Shown: piece after piece, positions 1 to 5,956 of the stretch | Layout: the number at the start of each line of letters is the position of its first letter | Position numbering within the stretch: the stretch's first letter is position 1 | DNA from: Brachyspira sp949287565 | Lineage (GTDB): Bacteria > Spirochaetota > Brachyspiria > Brachyspirales > Brachyspiraceae | Strand: one strand, 5' to 3' | Assembly: GCF_036997615.1 (NCBI RefSeq) | Contig: NZ_JAWLQA010000078.1 | DNA length: 7,767 nucleotides | Notes under the pieces: model-generated | What the model was told of the DNA's origin: nothing | Seen by the model: only the letters and a program-made list of their open reading frames with translations | Database searches by the model: none | Position numbers and translations under genes: made by a program

Positions 1-33
1 CTTTGTCAACCGATGCACTTTATATAAAATTAT

Positions 34-76
34 CTACTTTTTTGCCGCACACGCTCTGCGGGCTTCGCCAAAGTAG
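34..76. repeat. GC-rich hairpin repeat, copy A
   Basis: Seven-base arms CTACTTT (34-40) and AAAGTAG (70-76) pair perfectly around a GC-rich core that begins GCCGCA and ends GCGGGCTTCGCC. Core and arm junction resemble copy C (362-406): GCGGGCTTCGCCAAAG here against GCGGACTTCGTCAAAG there, 14 of 16 identical. The arm sequence differs from copy C but still pairs, which argues for a maintained stem. Function is unknown; it is a dispersed repeat or structured RNA module. Confidence 0.6.
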
Positions 77-116
77 CTGCCTCAGGCACGCTTTGCGAAA
101 ATGCAATTGCTAGAAC
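77..116. repeat. Second GC-rich palindromic module next to copy A
   Basis: This stretch contains the palindrome TGCCTCAGGCA (78-88), then ACGCTTTGCGAAAA (88-101), the palindrome GCAATTGC (103-110) and GCTAGA (109-114). A related block lies in the opposite orientation at 485-510: its reverse complement reads ACGCTTCGCGAAAG and is followed by GCTAGA. The two 14-base segments match at 12 positions. It is most likely a dispersed repeat module; no role can be assigned. Confidence 0.45.
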
Positions 117-164
117 TTTATATTAAAAACATGCCTATTAAATATAGGATATAGCCTAAAAATG

Positions 165-230
165 CAGTCTTTCGCCGCAGGCGGGCTTCGCCTGTGCCAC
201 GCCAAAGGCGGACGTCGTCCAAAAGAACTG
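165..230. repeat. GC-rich hairpin repeat, copy B (with nested hairpin)
   Basis: Imperfect outer arms CAGTCTTT (165-172) and AAAAGAACTG (221-230) flank a core related to copy C. Relative to C it carries exactly 20 extra bases (180-199) between CGCCGCA and CGCC. Those bases help form a nested stem-loop, 176-183 pairing with 189-196 (CAGGCG/CGCCTG at its centre, loop GGCTT). The right part, 200-229, aligns with 380-407 with two substitutions and small indels. This shows modular growth of a dispersed repeat. Confidence 0.55.
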
Positions 231-252
231 GGGGTGTTACGAAGTACGCAGA

Positions 253-273
253 GTGGTGGGGCAAAACCACCAC
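253..273. repeat. Perfect 7-bp stem-loop
   Basis: GTGGTGG (253-259) pairs perfectly with CCACCAC (267-273) around the loop GGCAAAA. It is GC-rich and stable. On the minus strand it lies downstream of the leftward promoter-like signal at 323-351, so it would fall in the 5' part of any such transcript. No T-run follows on either strand close enough to call it an intrinsic terminator. Confidence 0.5.
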
Positions 274-299
274 AAACAATAAAATTGAAAAAACTAAAA

Positions 300-328
300 T
301 TGACAAAATATATTTGTTTAGGTATATA
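300..328 (+). promoter_or_regulatory. Sigma-70-like promoter, promoter repeat copy 1
   Basis: A perfect -35 TTGACA (300-305) is followed after 17 bases by TATATA (323-328) as -10. Most of the sequence, including the TTTGTTTAGGTATA spacer end, recurs at 607-636. A transcript started here would run at once into hairpin copy C. No gene starts downstream on the plus strand before 1751, so it may serve a small RNA or be a repeat relic. Confidence 0.5.
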
Positions 329-351
329 CTAAGAATTTTTAACTTTGTCAA
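323..351 (-). promoter_or_regulatory. Leftward promoter sharing the same -10
   Basis: Read on the minus strand, TTGACA (351-346) is followed by a 17-base spacer and TATATA (328-323). The self-complementary TATATA is therefore flanked at exactly 17 bases on both sides by perfect -35 hexamers in opposite orientations. A leftward transcript would include the hairpin at 253-273 and copy B. No recognised gene lies in that direction within the window. Confidence 0.45.
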
Positions 352-361
352 TTTTTTTATT

Positions 362-406
362 GTTCTTTTTCCCGCCGCACGCCACAGGCGGACTTCGTCA
401 AAGAAC
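362..406. repeat. GC-rich hairpin repeat, copy C
   Basis: Perfect outer arms GTTCTTT (362-368) and AAAGAAC (400-406) enclose an inner stem CCGCC (372-376) with GGCGG (387-391). It is the simplest member of the family seen here, without the 20-base nested hairpin of copy B. The outer stem differs from copy A at two base pairs, both compensated. Confidence 0.6.
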
Positions 407-427
407 CAAAAAGTGCAAATATAACAA

Positions 428-447
428 TTAGTATTAAATCATACTAA
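428..447. repeat. AT-rich 7-bp stem-loop
   Basis: TTAGTAT (428-434) pairs with ATACTAA (441-447) around a six-base loop. It abuts the long palindrome at 447-472, giving two neighbouring stems. Role unknown. Confidence 0.35.
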
Positions 448-472
448 AATTATTTTACATGTAAAATAATTT
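447..472. repeat. Perfect 26-bp palindrome
   Basis: The sequence is fully self-complementary over 26 bases, centred between 459 and 460, with the core TTTTACATGTAAAA. Perfect dyads of this length can be operators for dimeric regulators or cruciform-forming repeats. The core TACATGTA lacks the two-base gap of a CopY-type site (TACANNTGTA), so I do not assign a regulator. No promoter lies directly beside it. Confidence 0.45.
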
Positions 473-484
473 ATTAAATTAAAG

Positions 485-510
485 CCCTAATCTAGCCTTT
501 CGCGAAGCGT
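485..510 (-). repeat. Inverted partial copy of the 88-114 module
   Basis: On the minus strand this reads ACGCTTCGCGAAAG followed by GCTAGA and then a GGG run. It corresponds to ACGCTTTGCGAAAA and GCTAGA at 88-114 on the plus strand, with a seven-base insert in the latter. It contains the palindrome TTCGCGAA (499-506). Confidence 0.4.
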
Positions 511-533
511 ATCCGAGCCTGTCGATGATATAG

Positions 534-557
534 GTTCTTTTATACGAATAAAAGAAC
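534..557. repeat. Perfect 10-bp stem-loop with four-base loop
   Basis: GTTCTTTTAT (534-543) pairs perfectly with ATAAAAGAAC (548-557) around ACGA. The arms resemble the outer arms of hairpin copies B and C, as if the GC-rich core were lost. It lies 86 bases beyond the end of the minus-strand gene ending at 643. It could therefore help end that transcript, but there is no T-run on the minus strand after it. Confidence 0.5.
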
Positions 558-606
558 TGGCATGCGGTACAAAGCCCTGCAAATATTTAAAACTTAAAAA
601 ATTATT

Positions 607-636
607 TTGACAAAATATAGTTTGTTTAGGTATAAT
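607..636 (+). promoter_or_regulatory. Consensus sigma-70 promoter, promoter repeat copy 2
   Basis: Perfect TTGACA (607-612), an 18-base spacer and perfect TATAAT (631-636). Apart from one inserted G it matches copy 1 from TTGACAAAATATA to TTTAGGTATA. The predicted start, near 643, coincides with the stop codon of the minus-strand gene. Transcription would therefore be antisense to the 3' end of that gene. No plus-strand gene follows at a sensible distance. Confidence 0.55.
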
Positions 637-642
637 TTAAGC

Positions 643-1590
643 TTATTTTCTATAGGCCATTCTTCTGTATGTATGTCTTATTCCTCTAATTGCAATAGAC
701 ATAGCCATAATATTTTCAGACAATGCCATTCCTCCGCAGGCAGCATCTCCTATATGAACTATATCAGCACCTGCCATTTTTGACCATAAAGTCATTTCTC
801 TAATGGTATTTACATCAGCACCTTCTTGAGAAGTACCTATTGCTGTTTTTGCCAAAGCACCTAAACTATGTATTCTTTTTATCTGTTCATGAACAAAATC
901 AACAGTATATCCGGGAAGTGCAGAAGGAGCTCCAACCATAACAACATCGGCACCAGCTTTTACCATACTGTCAAGCTCTTCCATAGAATAAACATTATCT
1001 CCGCCTGCTCCATGCATTTTACCTGCTACTATAAGAATTTTATCTCCGCATATATCTTTTAATTCTTTTGAAGCTTTTGATATACTTTCTATAGTAACAC
1101 CTGTATTAGGGTTGCCTGTAAGAACAACATAATCAAAACCATATTTAATAAGTTTTTCATAATTTTCTTTTGAAGCCCTAAAACCTGAATTATAATTACT
1201 TCCGTCTGGAACAGGCTCTAGATTAACCCCTATCAATCTTCCTGTAACTTTTTTCAAATCTCTAATAATATTTTCATTAGTATTATTTACTTCATTGATT
1301 AAGCCTTTTAATTTTGATACAAGCCATATTTTTTCTGAAGCATCATGTTTTTCTTCATAAAGTCCCCAAATGAAAGGCTTATTCATATCAAATAAATTCA
1401 AAGTTATTAAATCAGCTCCAAAAGCAGAAGCAGTTTCAGCATTACTCACAGAATCTATGAAAGACTGATGACCGCAGCACACTTCAGCCATTACAGATCT
1501 ACCCTCAGATTTTTTAATAACTTCTTTTAGCAAAGAAGCATTCATATTTAAAACATCTTCCGAATTTAATTCAAAAATTCTTTTATTCAT
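643..1590 (-). CDS. DUF7916-type conserved protein, TIM-barrel-like
   Basis: This 315-residue cytoplasmic protein reads as an alpha/beta barrel. Repeated hydrophobic strands end in glycine or charged loops: GADLITLNLFD (58-68), IGVNLEPVP (120-128), GFDYVVLTGNPNTG (151-164), ILIVAGKMHGAGG (185-197), GADVVMVGAPSALPG (213-227) and GADIVHIGDAACGG (274-287). I recognise the family from memory as DUF7916, sometimes labelled haloacid dehalogenase-like, but no HAD DxDxT motif is visible. No reaction can be assigned; the motifs AEVCCGHQ (35-42) and KMHGAGG (191-197) are candidate active-site segments. The frame extends upstream to 1662. I chose the ATG at 1590 because AAGGA lies eight bases before it and because a TTGACA/TATACT promoter overlies the upstream extension. 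It is monocistronic and divergent from fmdB, with no clear terminator directly after the stop. Confidence 0.8.
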   Translation of the reverse strand: MNKRIFELNSEDVLNMNASLLKEVIKKSEGRSVMAEVCCGHQSFIDSVSNAETASAFGADLITLNLFDMNKPFIWGLYEEKHDASEKIWLVSKLKGLINEVNNTNENIIRDLKKVTGRLIGVNLEPVPDGSNYNSGFRASKENYEKLIKYGFDYVVLTGNPNTGVTIESISKASKELKDICGDKILIVAGKMHGAGGDNVYSMEELDSMVKAGADVVMVGAPSALPGYTVDFVHEQIKRIHSLGALAKTAIGTSQEGADVNTIREMTLWSKMAGADIVHIGDAACGGMALSENIMAMSIAIRGIRHTYRRMAYRK

Positions 1591-1618
1591 ATAACAGTCC
1601 TTATATTTAGATTCATTA

Positions 1619-1646
1619 AGTATAAAGTTAGAAGTGCATTTGTCAA
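1619..1646 (-). promoter_or_regulatory. Promoter of the DUF7916 gene
   Basis: On the minus strand TTGACA (1646-1641), a 16-base spacer and TATACT (1624-1619) precede the ATG at 1590. The predicted start, near 1612, leaves a leader of about 20 bases containing AAGGA. This excludes the longer reading that begins at 1662. Confidence 0.65.
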
Positions 1647-1684
1647 CATAAAATACTGCCATAATAATGTAGAAATAAATTCAC

Positions 1685-1713
1685 TTGACAGATTTTAAAT
1701 TAAATAATATATT
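1685..1713 (+). promoter_or_regulatory. Promoter of the FmdB-family gene
   Basis: Perfect TTGACA (1685-1690) with TATATT (1708-1713) after 17 bases. A TATAAT at 1721-1726 is too far from this -35. It stands back to back with the leftward promoter at 1619-1646, with 38 bases between the two -35 hexamers. The -35 begins with the TTG that opens a spurious upstream extension of the coding frame. Confidence 0.55.
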
Positions 1714-1750
1714 ATTAAATTATAATTTAATTTTAAAAAAGGAAAAAATT

Positions 1751-1990
1751 ATGCCTACTTATGAATATAAATGTGAAAAATGCGGACATGAATTTGAAGA
1801 ATTTCAATCCATAACCGCTGAAGCTAAAGCAAACTGCCCAGAATGCGGAAGTGAAGCTAAAAGAATGATATCTTTAAATAGCGGTATCATCTTCAAAGGA
1901 AAAGGCTTCTATGTTAATGATTATAAAAATAGCAGCAGTTCTAGTTCATCAAGCAGTAATTCTGGAAGCTCCCCTACTAAAAGCTGCTGA
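1751..1990 (+). CDS. FmdB-family zinc-ribbon protein
   Basis: A 79-residue protein that opens with the family signature MPTYEYKCEKCGHEFE. Two CxxC knuckles, C8/C11 and C29/C32, form a zinc ribbon, and the conserved GKGFYVNDY segment follows. The tail is a serine run written with mixed AGC/AGT/TCT/TCA codons, so it is not a simple repeat expansion; it ends in cysteine. Members are named after FmdB of Methylophilus, a proposed regulator of amide-degradation genes. In most bacteria the role is unknown, and DNA, RNA or protein binding are all possible. The frame is open back to 1685, but I chose the ATG at 1751. AAAGGA sits seven bases upstream, the family begins MPTYEY, and a promoter fills the extension. 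It appears to be transcribed alone. Confidence 0.88.
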   Translation: MPTYEYKCEKCGHEFEEFQSITAEAKANCPECGSEAKRMISLNSGIIFKGKGFYVNDYKNSSSSSSSSSNSGSSPTKSC

Positions 1991-2004
1991 GGGGTTAAAT
2001 AATA

Positions 2005-2021
2005 GCTTATAGGTTATAAGC
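2005..2021 (+). repeat. Short stem-loop after fmdB
   Basis: GCTTATA (2005-2011) pairs with TATAAGC (2015-2021) around GGT, 15 bases after the fmdB stop. No T-run follows, so it is at best a 3'-end stabilising hairpin. Part of it (ATAGCTTAT) recurs at 2068-2076. Confidence 0.35.
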
Positions 2022-2061
2022 ACAAAATATTTTATAGTACAATGAAGTTGTAAAGAATAAT

Positions 2062-2108
2062 TAGCTGATAGCTTATGAATAATATGTTATCAGCTATTAT
2101 AGTTTTTT
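2062..2108 (+). terminator. Rho-independent terminator of fmdB
   Basis: TAGCTGATAGC (2062-2072) pairs with GTTATCAGCTA (2086-2096), with one G-T pair. A T-rich stretch follows, ending in six Ts at 2103-2108. It separates fmdB from rlmN, so rlmN needs its own promoter or read-through. Confidence 0.7.
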
Positions 2109-2142
2109 ATTAAATATTAAAAGGGTTATTAATTATTATAAT

Positions 2143-3171
2143 ATGGCTAAAAAAATATCTATAATGAATGTTTCAGAAGATGAATTATCTAAATTCTGTA
2201 TAGAAAATAATTTCCCTAAATTCCATGCCTCACAAATACTTAATTGGATATATAAAAAATATGCTATAAGTTTTGATGATATGAGCAATATACCTAAGAA
2301 TTTGAGAAATTTATTAGATGAATACTACTTTATTCACAATTCAAAAATAGAAACTATATCAGAAGATGAATACGGAACACAAAAATTACTAATTTCACTA
2401 TATGATAAGAAGAAAATAGAATCTGTTATCTTAAATAAGAAAGACAGAGTAACTTTTTGTTTATCATCTCAGGTAGGATGCGGTTACGGATGTGCTTTCT
2501 GTGCTACAGGAAGCATGGGATTATCAAGAAACCTCACTGCTGATGAGATACTTGCTGAATTTCTACTTATGAGAGCTGTAACAAAAAAAGTTAATTCTAT
2601 AGTGTTTATGGGCATGGGTGAGCCTTTAGCAAATACTAAAAATCTTTTTAAAGCAATAGATACTATAAATTCATTCAAGGGGTTTAATTTAGGCATAAGA
2701 CATATTACAATATCAACATCAGGAGAAGTTGCAGGAATAAAGCAATTAATAGAAAGAGATTTAGACTGCAGATTGGCTGTTTCTTTGCATTCATTAAAAA
2801 ATGATGTAAGAGATAAAATAATGCCTATTAATAAAAGATATCCTATAGAAAATCTAATGGCAATACTTAAAAGATACAGCCGAAATGGTAAAAGAATGAT
2901 TACTTTTGAGTGGGTTCTTATAAAAGATGTTAATGATTCTGTTAATGATGCTTATAGACTTGTAAATTTGAAAAAAGAATTTCCTTTTAAAGTTAATGTT
3001 ATACCTATGAATCCAGTTGAACATGCCCCTGAATTACAAAGACCAAATAAAGATATTATATTAAGATTTAAATCTATATTAAAAGATAACGGCATAGAAG
3101 TTGTTGAAAGATTTAAACAAGGACAAGAAATATTAGCCGGCTGCGGACAATTGGCAGTAAAAAACATGTAA
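2143..3171 (+). CDS. rlmN: 23S rRNA (adenine2503-C2)-methyltransferase RlmN
   Basis: A radical-SAM enzyme that methylates C2 of A2503 in the peptidyl-transferase centre of 23S rRNA; in E. coli it also modifies A37 of some tRNAs. At 342 residues it has normal family length. The cluster motif CxxxCxxC is C113, C117 and C120, followed by the conserved ATG. C106, in FCLSSQVGC, and C334, in AGCGQL, match the two catalytic cysteines known as C118 and C355 in E. coli. E93 sits at the spacing of E. coli E105. MGMGEP (156-161), the SAM-site STSGEV (191-196) and SLHS (214-217) are also intact. Presence of the AGCGQL cysteine and overall form favour RlmN over Cfr, though Cfr shares the chemistry. The start fits the family N-terminus, but the nearest AAGGG (2121-2125) is 17 bases away, an unusually long spacing. 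Confidence 0.95.
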   Translation: MAKKISIMNVSEDELSKFCIENNFPKFHASQILNWIYKKYAISFDDMSNIPKNLRNLLDEYYFIHNSKIETISEDEYGTQKLLISLYDKKKIESVILNKKDRVTFCLSSQVGCGYGCAFCATGSMGLSRNLTADEILAEFLLMRAVTKKVNSIVFMGMGEPLANTKNLFKAIDTINSFKGFNLGIRHITISTSGEVAGIKQLIERDLDCRLAVSLHSLKNDVRDKIMPINKRYPIENLMAILKRYSRNGKRMITFEWVLIKDVNDSVNDAYRLVNLKKEFPFKVNVIPMNPVEHAPELQRPNKDIILRFKSILKDNGIEVVERFKQGQEILAGCGQLAVKNM

Positions 3172-3206
3172 ATCAATATAGTATTTATTATTTATTTTAA
3201 TTATAG

Positions 3207-3212
3207 TATAAT
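3207..3212 (+). promoter_or_regulatory. Possible -10 element before the DUF4132 gene
   Basis: A TATAAT lies 41 bases before the ATG at 3254 in a stretch with the repeated unit TATAGTATA. No good -35 is seen at 16-18 bases upstream, and no terminator follows rlmN. Read-through from rlmN is therefore equally possible. AAAGAG at 3242-3247 is the likely ribosome binding site. Confidence 0.3.
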
Positions 3213-3253
3213 ATAGTATAAGTATATATACAAAATATATTAAAGAGTAATTT

Positions 3254-5956
3254 ATGGAAAAATTTAATAGTTCTCTATTCAGTAAAAGATACGAAGGATA
3301 TAATTTAGAAAAAGAAATATGCGTTATCAATAGAGGAATAATAGAAAATGATATATATGCATTAGACTTTTTAAGAGAAGCTAATTATACTTATAATAAA
3401 GATAAAAAATATTTTTACTCATTATATAAAACATTAGAAACAAGCAATAATTGCGGAATATATTTAATATTAACAGCAATTCTATTAAAAAATGAAGATG
3501 ATAAAGCTAATTTAAAAATAGCTGATAAAAAAATAGACATATTAATGCAGAAAATATATGATTCCTATTATGTTAAATATAATGTAGTAGAACATTTAGG
3601 AACGCCTAACAGCATTACAGTAATAAATGATGATATAATATATGAAGACGATAAGAGATACGATTTAATAAAAAAATTCCATGTAAAAAAATCTGCATTT
3701 GGTTATTTTAGTGCTTTGAAACCTTATACTCCGTATCATATAAAAAGAGCTCCTAGTAATAATGACATAGAATTTATAAAAAAATCATTATTGAATAATT
3801 ATAGAATATATTATATTTTACTATTATCAGATTACTCAAAAAAAGCTAAAAAACTTCTTAATATAATATTAAAAACTAATAGCTATAAAGCATTAACCTA
3901 TTTAATGTTAATAAGAAAAGAAGGATTTGCAACAACATATCAAGAAAGTTTAGACTACTTAACTAATCTTAATATTACTTTAGCTGATATTATTATTTCT
4001 TATATATTCTTTTATTCTTATAATGATAGAATATCGTATTATGATTCATTTGCTGTTCAGATAAAAAACAGAGAGTTTAATAGTTTCTTTTATTCTCTTA
4101 TTAAAAAGAATTCAGAATATTTTGAAAGTTTGTTTGCAAATAAAAATTTCGTTAAAAAAGTTACTAAAAGCAGTAAAAATTTCATACCATTTTTAAATGA
4201 ACTTTATAGTAGAGAAATAGATTTCGGATCTAGCAAAATATTATGCTCGCTTTTGGAAAATCAATCACAAAATATAAGAAAAGCAGCAATAAAAATAATC
4301 AACCGTAAGAAAAAAGAATCATATGAATATTTAAAAACTTTAGATAATGATTTAGCTAGAGATATACTTAAAAGATGGAAAAATAAAAAAATAATTAATT
4401 CAGGTTTTAAAGATATTGACAGTATAGTTAATTTCGTAAATAAGAATTATAATAAAAAATTTGAAAAGAATTTACTATGTTTAGATGAATCTTTATTATA
4501 TGGAGTAAAAAGCAAAAATTCTAATCAAAATATACCTATTATTATAATTAAATATATATACTTAGAATATTCAAGATTAAAAACACCTACAAAAATAAAA
4601 GACTTAGATAAAATAATTTCTTATTTTGATTTTAATTCATTTATAAATGTAATAAAAAGTATATATGAAAGATGGATATTTGAAGGTGCTGACACAACTT
4701 ATAAATATGTAATGATTCCATATTTAGTATATGAATCAGAATATAAGATAGAAAAAGTTGCTTATAATCTAAAAGAGTGGTGCGAATCAGGAAGAATATC
4801 CCTTGCTAATTATGCCATATCTACATTGGCATTCAATGGAAGTCTTTATTCACTTATTCTTATCGATTATATATCAAACAATTTCAAATATTATCAAATA
4901 AAAAATACTTCAAAATTAGCGTTCAAAGCTGCTGCAAAAAAATTAGATATTTCTGAAGATAAATTATCTGATAAACTAATACTTGATTTTGGTATAGATA
5001 AAGAAGGTAAAAAATTATTAAAAGATGATTCTTCTTCTTTCACATTATATATAAATGAAAAATTAGATATTGAAAAAATATTTGATAATAAGAAAAAAGA
5101 ATATATATCTAAAATAGATAAATACAATAATGTAAGTAAAAATTTATTAGATGAATTTTACAGCATAAAAAATAATATAAAAGTTACATATAAATTCCAA
5201 GCATCAAGACTCAATAAAGCATTAATGACAGGTAAAAAATGGTTCTCAGATGATTGGAAAAAACTATTTGCAGAAAATTATATTATGAGTACATTGGCAA
5301 ATATTTTTATATGGACTGTATATAATAAAAATGATAAGATATTAAAGCAAGTTAAATATGATAGAAAATCAAATACTTTTTACACATTAGATAATGAAGA
5401 ATATAAATTAAATAAGCAATATAAATTATCATTAGCAAGCCCTGTAGAAATGACAGATGAAGAAATAAAAAAATCTAAGCAATTATTAACAGATTTGAAA
5501 ATAAAACAGCCTTTTAATCAAATGCAGAATATTAATTTTTCTTTTGAAGATGAAGATATAAAAGAAAATATTATTGTAAAATATAGAAATAAAGAAGTAA
5601 AAATAAAAACTTTTAAAAATTTGATAGATTCTCTTGATATGGAATTAGATTATGAGAATTCATATATAGTCGGATATAAAATCATAGACACATCTATATC
5701 TGTTGGAATAAAAATCAATTTAATGGGTATGGATAATGCTATAGATGATAATGACATAATTCTATTTGGGGATATTGTATTCTATACTATAGATAATAAT
5801 GAAATATTCTCATACAAAAATATAATAGATCCTAGAACATCATATGTAAGGTATGTAAAATATATTATGTTCAATATAGATAATTATATCAAGAAAAATA
5901 CTCAAAAAACGTTAAAAATAGAAAAAAGAAACAGGAGACAATCAGATACAAAATGA
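3254..5956 (+). CDS. DUF4132 domain-containing protein
   Basis: A 900-residue, lysine- and isoleucine-rich protein with no signal peptide or clear membrane segment, so probably cytoplasmic. The C-terminal third carries the DUF4132 pattern. FQASRLNKALMTGKKW (648-663) is followed by W668, an aromatic helix with W687, then SPVEMTDEEI (from P730) and LKIKQPFNQM (QPF at 752-754). The N-terminal two thirds is helical and repeat-like; a HEAT-type helix pair shows around 330-352 (LLENQSQNIRKAAIKIINR). No WGR domain, which often accompanies DUF4132 in MolR/YehI-like proteins, is seen. The biochemical role of DUF4132 is unknown; an old link to molybdate metabolism in E. coli is weak. Its TGA overlaps the ATG of the glycosyltransferase gene (ATGA), implying coupled translation. 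Base composition matches the neighbours. Confidence 0.8.
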   Translation: MEKFNSSLFSKRYEGYNLEKEICVINRGIIENDIYALDFLREANYTYNKDKKYFYSLYKTLETSNNCGIYLILTAILLKNEDDKANLKIADKKIDILMQKIYDSYYVKYNVVEHLGTPNSITVINDDIIYEDDKRYDLIKKFHVKKSAFGYFSALKPYTPYHIKRAPSNNDIEFIKKSLLNNYRIYYILLLSDYSKKAKKLLNIILKTNSYKALTYLMLIRKEGFATTYQESLDYLTNLNITLADIIISYIFFYSYNDRISYYDSFAVQIKNREFNSFFYSLIKKNSEYFESLFANKNFVKKVTKSSKNFIPFLNELYSREIDFGSSKILCSLLENQSQNIRKAAIKIINRKKKESYEYLKTLDNDLARDILKRWKNKKIINSGFKDIDSIVNFVNKNYNKKFEKNLLCLDESLLYGVKSKNSNQNIPIIIIKYIYLEYSRLKTPTKIKDLDKIISYFDFNSFINVIKSIYERWIFEGADTTYKYVMIPYLVYESEYKIEKVAYNLKEWCESGRISLANYAISTLAFNGSLYSLILIDYISNNFKYYQIKNTSKLAFKAAAKKLDISEDKLSDKLILDFGIDKEGKKLLKDDSSSFTLYINEKLDIEKIFDNKKKEYISKIDKYNNVSKNLLDEFYSIKNNIKVTYKFQASRLNKALMTGKKWFSDDWKKLFAENYIMSTLANIFIWTVYNKNDKILKQVKYDRKSNTFYTLDNEEYKLNKQYKLSLASPVEMTDEEIKKSKQLLTDLKIKQPFNQMQNINFSFEDEDIKENIIVKYRNKEVKIKTFKNLIDSLDMELDYENSYIVGYKIIDTSISVGIKINLMGMDNAIDDNDIILFGDIVFYTIDNNEIFSYKNIIDPRTSYVRYVKYIMFNIDNYIKKNTQKTLKIEKRNRRQSDTK

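Larger units (their letters stand above)
1..642. other. Repeat-rich intergenic region without a supported gene
   Basis: No open frame here looks coding. The two longest frames (118-351 minus and 194-424 plus) run through GC-rich palindromes, give low-complexity or arginine-rich translations and lack ribosome binding sites; the minus one starts at a TTG that is itself a -35-like hexamer. The region instead holds at least three related GC-rich hairpin modules, several AT-rich palindromes and two copies of a promoter-like sequence, each listed separately. GC-rich islands in so AT-rich a background are most simply dispersed intergenic repeats. I recall similar sequences between genes in Brachyspira genomes, but cannot check that here. 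Confidence 0.75.

Noticed and set aside
118..351. Minus-strand frame of 77 codons with hydrophobic N-terminus
   Set aside because: It starts at a TTG that is a -35 hexamer, crosses hairpins 253-273 and copy B, and has no ribosome binding site.
34..406. CRISPR array
   Set aside because: Copies are few, unequal in length and spacing, differ in sequence, and have no cas genes nearby.
194..424. Plus-strand frame of 76 codons
   Set aside because: Its arginine-rich ends are translations of the GC-rich repeats; composition is unlike the real genes and there is no ribosome binding site.
447..472. CopY-type copper operator
   Set aside because: The core is TACATGTA; the two-base gap of TACANNTGTA is missing and no copper gene is near.
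534..557. Intrinsic terminator of the DUF7916 gene
   Set aside because: The stem is good, but no T-run follows on the minus strand and it lies 86 bases beyond the stop.
1591..1662. Longer N-terminus of the DUF7916 protein
   Set aside because: A TTGACA/TATACT promoter overlies it and a good AAGGA site serves the ATG at 1590.
1685..1750. Upstream TTG start for the FmdB-family protein
   Set aside because: The TTG belongs to a -35 element and the family begins at MPTYEY, encoded from 1751.
2143..3171. Cfr resistance methylase
   Set aside because: Length, N-terminus and motif set fit RlmN, and nothing around suggests a mobile resistance gene.
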